Origin: Lolium rigidum
Taxonomy: Eukaryota > Streptophyta > Magnoliopsida > Poales > Poaceae
Reading direction: 5' to 3'
DNA: 64,000 nucleotides
Assembly: GCF_022539505.1 (NCBI RefSeq)
Contig: NC_061508.1
Span: forward strand, 92,917,276-92,981,275
Shown here: positions 59,175 through 64,000 of the stretch, in pieces
Position numbering within the stretch: the stretch's first letter is position 1
Layout: each line of letters starts with the position of its first letter
Notes under the pieces: model-generated
The model's database searches: none
Told to the model about the DNA's origin: nothing
The model's input: the letters and a program-made list of their open reading frames with translations, nothing else
Program-made: the position numbers and the translations under genes

Positions 59175-60791
59175 ATGCAATTGCAGGATCTAAAGGAAAT
59201 AGCTTCGAGCACTCACACACCGGCAACAATGCTAGGAAATAGCTTAGTAGTCGGAGGATGTGAATACCTTTTACCTTACCTCCCCGGCAACGGTGCCAGA
59301 AAATAGCTTGATGTCTACGCACACTCCTTTTCCTGTAGACAGTGTTGGGCCTCCAAGAGCAGAGGTTTGTAGAACAGCAGCAAGTTTTCCCTTAAGTGGA
59401 TCACCCAAGGTTTATCGAACTCAGGGAGGAAGAGGTCAAAGATATCCCTCTCAAGCAACCACTGCAATCACGATACAAGAAGTCTCTAGTGTCCCCAACA
59501 CACCTAATACACTTGTCAGATGTATAGGTGCACTAGTTCGGCGAAGTGATAGTGAAATACAAGTGGTATGAATGAATATGAGCAGTAGTAACGGCACCAT
59601 AAAATAGCTTGCTGGCGTGCGAGTTGATGGTAGTAATATTGCGGGAAGTAAAGATGCGGTAAAAACGAGTAAATAAGCGATGATTGCGGTATTTGGAAAC
59701 AAGGCCTAGGGATCATACTTTCACTAGTGGACACTCTCAACATTGCAATCATAAAGGATTATAAATAAGCACTTCACTATGCTACTCTGAATTACTCTTT
59801 GGCAAGATAACGAACACTAATTCATCATGTAGGCAAACCTTAAAGATGTATTCCCAAGTACTAATGAACACCCCACGCTGTCACTGTGAGCATTCATAGG
59901 AGGTACTAACACACCACAATTTCATAGAGACATCCAACTCAAATCATAACTCAGCGAATAAGTATTATGTGAAATATAGCCTAAAAGACCCACACGGTGC
60001 ACACACTGTCACCTTTACACACGTGGGACAAGGAGTCTCCGGAGATCACATAAGTAAAATCCACTTGAATAGCATAACGACATCTAGATTACAAGCTCAT
60101 CATATGGATCTCAATCATGTAAAGCGGCTCATGAGATCATTGTATTGAAGTACATGGGAGAGAGAGATGAACCACATAGCTACCGGTACAGCCCTTAGCC
60201 TCGATGGAGAACTACTCCCTCCTCATGGGAGACAGCAGCGGTGATGAAGATGGCGGTGGTGTCGATGGAGATGCCTTCCGGGGGCACTTCCCCGTCCCGG
60301 CGGCGTGCGGGAACAGAGACTCCTGTCCCCCAGATCTTGGCTTCGCGATGGCGGCGGCTCTGGAAGGTTTCTCGTACCGTGGCTTTTTCGTATCGAAGAT
60401 TTAGGTCAGGGGGCTCCTTATAGGCGAAGAGGTGGAGTCGGTGGGGTTACAGAGGCGCCACACAATAGGGGGGCGCGCCCCCCCTTGGGCCGCGCCGCCA
60501 CCTTGTGTGGTGGGCCTGTGGCTCTCCTCCGGTACTTCTTTGATGTTCTGGAAGCTTCATGGAATTATAAGATGCTGGGCGTTGATTTCGTCCAATTCCG
60601 AGAATATTTCCTTACTAGGATTTCTGAAACCAAAAACAGCGAGAAAACGAGAGCCGGCACTTCGGCATCTCGTCAATAGGTTAGTTCTGTAAAACGCATA
60701 ATAATGATATATAATGTGTATAAAACATGTGAGTATCATCATAAAAGTAGCATGGAACATAAGAAATTATAGATACGTTTGAGACGTATCA
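59175..60791 (-). mobile_element. Family-2 Athila-type element 6, 5' LTR and first inner bases
   Basis: The LTR is 59309-60791. The PBS is 59281-59298 (TCCCCGGCAACGGTGCCA, one mismatch to tRNA-Asp). The 106 inner bases at 59175-59280 match element 3 at about 31035-31160. The rest was displaced by the CACTA insertion and lost in the gap. The LTR lacks the clear TATA box of element 3. Confidence 0.88.
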
Positions 60792-61929
60792 CCGGCCAAG
60801 ATGGTGGAGTCCACCATGGACTCCACCTTCCCACTTGGTGGGTCGGCTAGGGCTGGTGGAGTCCCTCCGGGACTCTACCTGCCATAGTGAATTGTTCTGG
60901 ATGATTCTAGAACCTTCCAGATCCTTCCATAAATTCACCGGACCATTCCCAAACTTGGAACGTGACTTCCCATATATGAATCTTATTCTCCGGACCATTC
61001 AGTAACTCCACGTGATGTCCTGGATCCCATCCGAGGCTCTGAACATTATTCAAACTCCATTCCATATTCCATATGTACTTAAAACAACATCGAACCTTAA
61101 GTGTGTCACCCTACGGTTCGTGAACTCTGCAGACATGATCGAGACACTTCTCCGATCAATAACCAATAGCGGGACCAGGAGATCCATAATAGCTCCCACA
61201 CATTCAATGATGACTTCGTGATCCAATGAACCATTTACATACGATACCGATTCCCTTTGTCGCGCGATATTTTACTTATCCGAAGTTTGATCGTCGGTAT
61301 CTCTATATCTAGTTCAACCTCGTTACTGATAAGTACTCTTTACTCGTACCGTGATATGACATCTCTTGTGAGCCAGTCACATGCTTGCAAGCTATTTGGA
61401 TGACATTTCACCGAGAGGGCCTAGAGTATATCTATCCCTCATTTTGATGGACAAATCCCACTATTGATCCACGCGCTTAAACCTATACTTTCCAAATAAT
61501 TAATGCCACATTTATAACTACCAATTTATGAAGTAGTGTTTGATGTCATCAAAGCATCCATCCATTGTAGGCGATTAACATGATCTCATGGTCAAAGGAT
61601 TAGGTTACTATGTATCTTAAAGCTTGAAGCAAAACAAACTTAATAACTTGATCATATGCTACGCTTACTATGGGTGTATGTACATCACATCATTCACCTA
61701 ATGATATGGTCTTGTAATTAATAACATCCAATGTTCATGATCAGGAAACCATGATCATCTATTAATCAACAAGCTAGTTTAACAAGGCTTACTAGGGACT
61801 CTTTTATGTTTACAAAACACACAAGTATTAATATTTCCTGTTAATATAATTATAGCATAGAATGTAAACATTTATCATGAACACTAATATATAACAATAA
61901 AAACTTTTATTATTTCCTCTTGGGCAACA
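60792..61929 (-). mobile_element. Angela/BARE-like Copia LTR, 5' part
   Basis: On the minus strand it starts TGTTGCCCAAGAGGAAATAA at 61929, a slightly deleted form of the Angela LTR start. It contains the usual blocks including CGGTATCGTATGTAAATGG. The 3' part lies beyond the element 6 insertion at 60791 and is not seen. Confidence 0.7.
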
Positions 61930-63745
61930 CCAAGGCCAGAAATTTCGAGCAGATGCGTTCGAGTTAATATGGGCCCATATAAGAAGAGACTGGGCTAGCG
62001 GAATAGTGGTCCACTCGGACTATTCAAGCCTCAGATGATTGAAAATTGTGCTAATATTGACCTTACAGTGACTTGAATTGGTGTTGGTAGTCCTATTGTT
62101 ATTAGCACGCCGGTGAAAAGGCTAGATACCACGATGATCAGACTATTGCTAGACTATTGCTCTACATACAGGATCGATTCCACTCTGCCAATTAGGACGA
62201 CCAAAACCCTAGAAATGAAAGTAGCATTTAAATTTGCGGAAAACGAATGATCTTATATTATGAATTAAGGAACAAACTTATTTGGAACACATTGAGAATT
62301 TGAAATCCCGGTCCGAGAAAAGAACCACATCAATCTCAGCATGCACAACACAATCAAGAAGAGAGTGATAAGCTAGCATTCAGACCATTCATGCCAAAGG
62401 TGGCATGACCAAATAAAACAAAAAAGTGTCCTGATGAGGAGATATGGATGACAAAGGTGGCGCAAAGATCACATGCCATAGCACGAAATCGATGACCATG
62501 TGAGCAATACAATCGTATGGGTGATGGAGGATGGATTGTTCAACGGATCCACCCGAGCTATGCCGAAGATCTATTGGGGATGAGTCCCTAGACATCCACA
62601 CCATCAGCATTGCCAAAATAGGGGATGCCATTTGTTTTATCTGAGTTGCCCCCGCTAAGGATATTGGTCACAGTTTACTCTGAACACTTGGTCTTATTAA
62701 GTGCAATCTTTGACGGGTCCTTTCCACACGTAAGATTGGGCCATATCCAAGAATTATTTACTTTTATCGTAACTTTCTTGTCCTGGAACTATCCCAAAGA
62801 ACAAATGATACCCATAAATCTTTGTGTGGATATACATTTATCTCTAAGGTAGTTTTACACACCAATTACTTTACCTCCTCATTCGGTTTGTCACCTAGCT
62901 TAGTTACTGAAACACGATATAATCGATCTCCTACACTTATGGATATCACAATCAGGCAAAGCTAGCACTGCCACCCCTTAACGAACCATCTCCTCTACTT
63001 GTCCCTTAAGTGTATCTCCTCCTCGAGGCCATGATTGTCCCGTTTAGATTTCCATACATCAAGTTTAGCCAACACGTCAAGGTGTCCTCTAAGATTCAGG
63101 GGAATGGGTATGGGGTTGTCGGATCTGACGCTAACGAGGCTCTAGCTTTAGCAAACCAGATTCTTCTTGCGGTCCAAAATGATGATGGTTAGAATTCTAA
63201 ATGATGCACACTTTCTTCTTTCGACATGTTAGGACATTATTTTTTGGCTAAAAATAGACCATATGACGCGACGACTTCGAGTGTCTGCTACAAATGTTGC
63301 ATTCATGTGGTAAGTGCATTTTTTCTGTGCTCAAGTGTTTGCTTCCATGCCCCGCGATAATTCTTCTTGGCAATTTTTCTAATGACCAAATGTGGATTTG
63401 TTGTACACATATTTTTTTATGCATGGATGTTTTTGAAATGATGCGACGTTTTTTGTTAGAGCAGGATATGCTATAATGATCAGCCGGTCCAAATTTTACA
63501 AATTAGTCAGATCGGCCAGTGTAGGAGGCAGCTGATGGGGCTACTCCACCCAACCAGCGCCTAGCGTTGCCTTCAGGATAATGTTCTTCATGTCTGGAAT
63601 GCTAACAGTGTTCCCATGACATATATAAATTTGGTATTACTGCTATTCAGAAATATAAGGCCCACTTCTTTTGAGCTTGTGCTTGGGCTTATGGGTTTGG
63701 GTGGGTAGAAAATGTGGTGTGGAGGAGCTCCTAGGAACTGTTCCG
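61930..63745. other. Unrecognised DNA, no gene seen
   Basis: No transposon ends, RNA genes or coding regions I can support. Several short open frames of 60-80 codons have no recognisable features. It may be low-copy host DNA. Confidence 0.5.
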
Positions 63746-63756
63746 CCTATTACTTT

Positions 63757-63898
63757 TTTTAAAATATGAATACGGTAGGGGAAGTCCTTACAGTGATTTT
63801 ACTTTTAAATAATAAGAACTCAAATTCGTGTCCCTGGGGACTTGAACCTCGGTGGCTGGGCTACTTCCCTAACCAAGTGAGTTAGGCTTACTGCTTCA
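63757..63898 (-). mobile_element. tRNA-derived SINE, 142 bp
   Basis: On the minus strand: A-box-like TAACTCACTTGGTTAGGG, B box GGTTCAAGTCC, then a body ending in an A-rich tail. An 11-bp target duplication CCTATTACTTT flanks it (63746-63756 and 63899-63909). Confidence 0.8.
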
Positions 63899-63909
63899 CC
63901 TATTACTTT

Positions 63910-64000
63910 GGGCTTCAGGAAATCAAGCTTATTTGCCGTGTTGGGTTGTGCATTGACTATAATGCCCATGAATTTGATACGCGCTCTAGATAAATTTGAT
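63910..64000. other. Window end, unrecognised
   Basis: Nothing identifiable in the last 91 bases. Confidence 0.5.

Noticed and set aside
62389..63476. Four frames of 60-80 codons near the right end
   Set aside because: No motif, no codon pattern and no support for a gene.
63820..63895. Possible tRNA gene
   Set aside because: Only A/B-box-like motifs are present. No cloverleaf, and an 11-bp target duplication shows a SINE.

Overview
This window looks like intergenic DNA from a large grass genome, most likely a Pooideae grass. I lean towards the oat/ryegrass or wheat side, but that is inference. It is packed with LTR retrotransposons whose primer-binding site matches the 3' end of tRNA-Asp (Athila-type Gypsy). 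It also holds Angela/BARE-like Copia LTR pieces and DNA transposons of five kinds (MULE, hAT, CACTA, PIF/Harbinger-like, Stowaway). I see no intact ordinary host gene. The only plausible host remnants are a 3' gene fragment resembling the F-box/DUF295 family (7988-8403) and a SnRK1 kinase fragment carried inside an inserted element (42735-43875).

Layout. 1-5886: Athila-type element 1 (+), with LTR end, PBS, frameshifted gag-protease and a second ATHILA-ORF1-like frame. It is cut by an Angela-like LTR (5887-6623, -), then a 100-N gap and a family-2 LTR (6724-7987, +). 7988-9568: host-like DNA. 9572-10537: PIF/Harbinger-like element. 10797-12428: MULE copy A. 12573-15167: hAT with an exact 8-bp target duplication. 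16153-25078: MULE copy B, split by non-autonomous Athila-type element 2 (16405-23182, -). 25253-32857: PIF-like element whose long frame is split in frame by element 3 (26292-32738, -). 32991-34234: PIF-like element carrying an AP2/ERF domain. 34280-34329: Stowaway MITE. 34349-35216: another DNA-transposon fragment. 35217-39038: 3' LTR and inner part of a minus-strand LTR element. 39039-48697: Athila-type element 5 (+), with gag and protease separated by a 2.9-kb insertion carrying the SnRK1 fragment. 48798-59174: CACTA element (-) with TNPA-like and TNP2 genes, inserted in the inner part of family-2 element 6 (59175-60791). Element 6 itself sits in an Angela-like LTR (60792-61929). 61930-64000: unrecognised DNA with one SINE.

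How the parts relate. Elements 1, 2, 3, 5 and 6 share the tRNA-Asp PBS. Elements 2, 3, 5 and 6 also share the LTR start (TGATACGTC), and the three whose 3' part is present (2, 3 and 5) share a polypurine tract and an internal stem-loop that repeats the polypurine sequence. None shows reverse transcriptase, RNase H or integrase, and I found no such domain in any frame of the window. These families therefore appear to depend on a partner elsewhere. The DNA transposons are mostly broken or non-autonomous. They carry captured or element-specific genes: AP2/ERF, SnRK1, charged coiled-coil proteins, and a small two-exon gene in the MULE.

Main limits. Three gaps of exactly 100 N (6624-6723, 32891-32990, 48698-48797) fall inside transposons. 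Family names are from recognition, not from a search. Insertion boundaries supported by target duplications are firm; the others are approximate.
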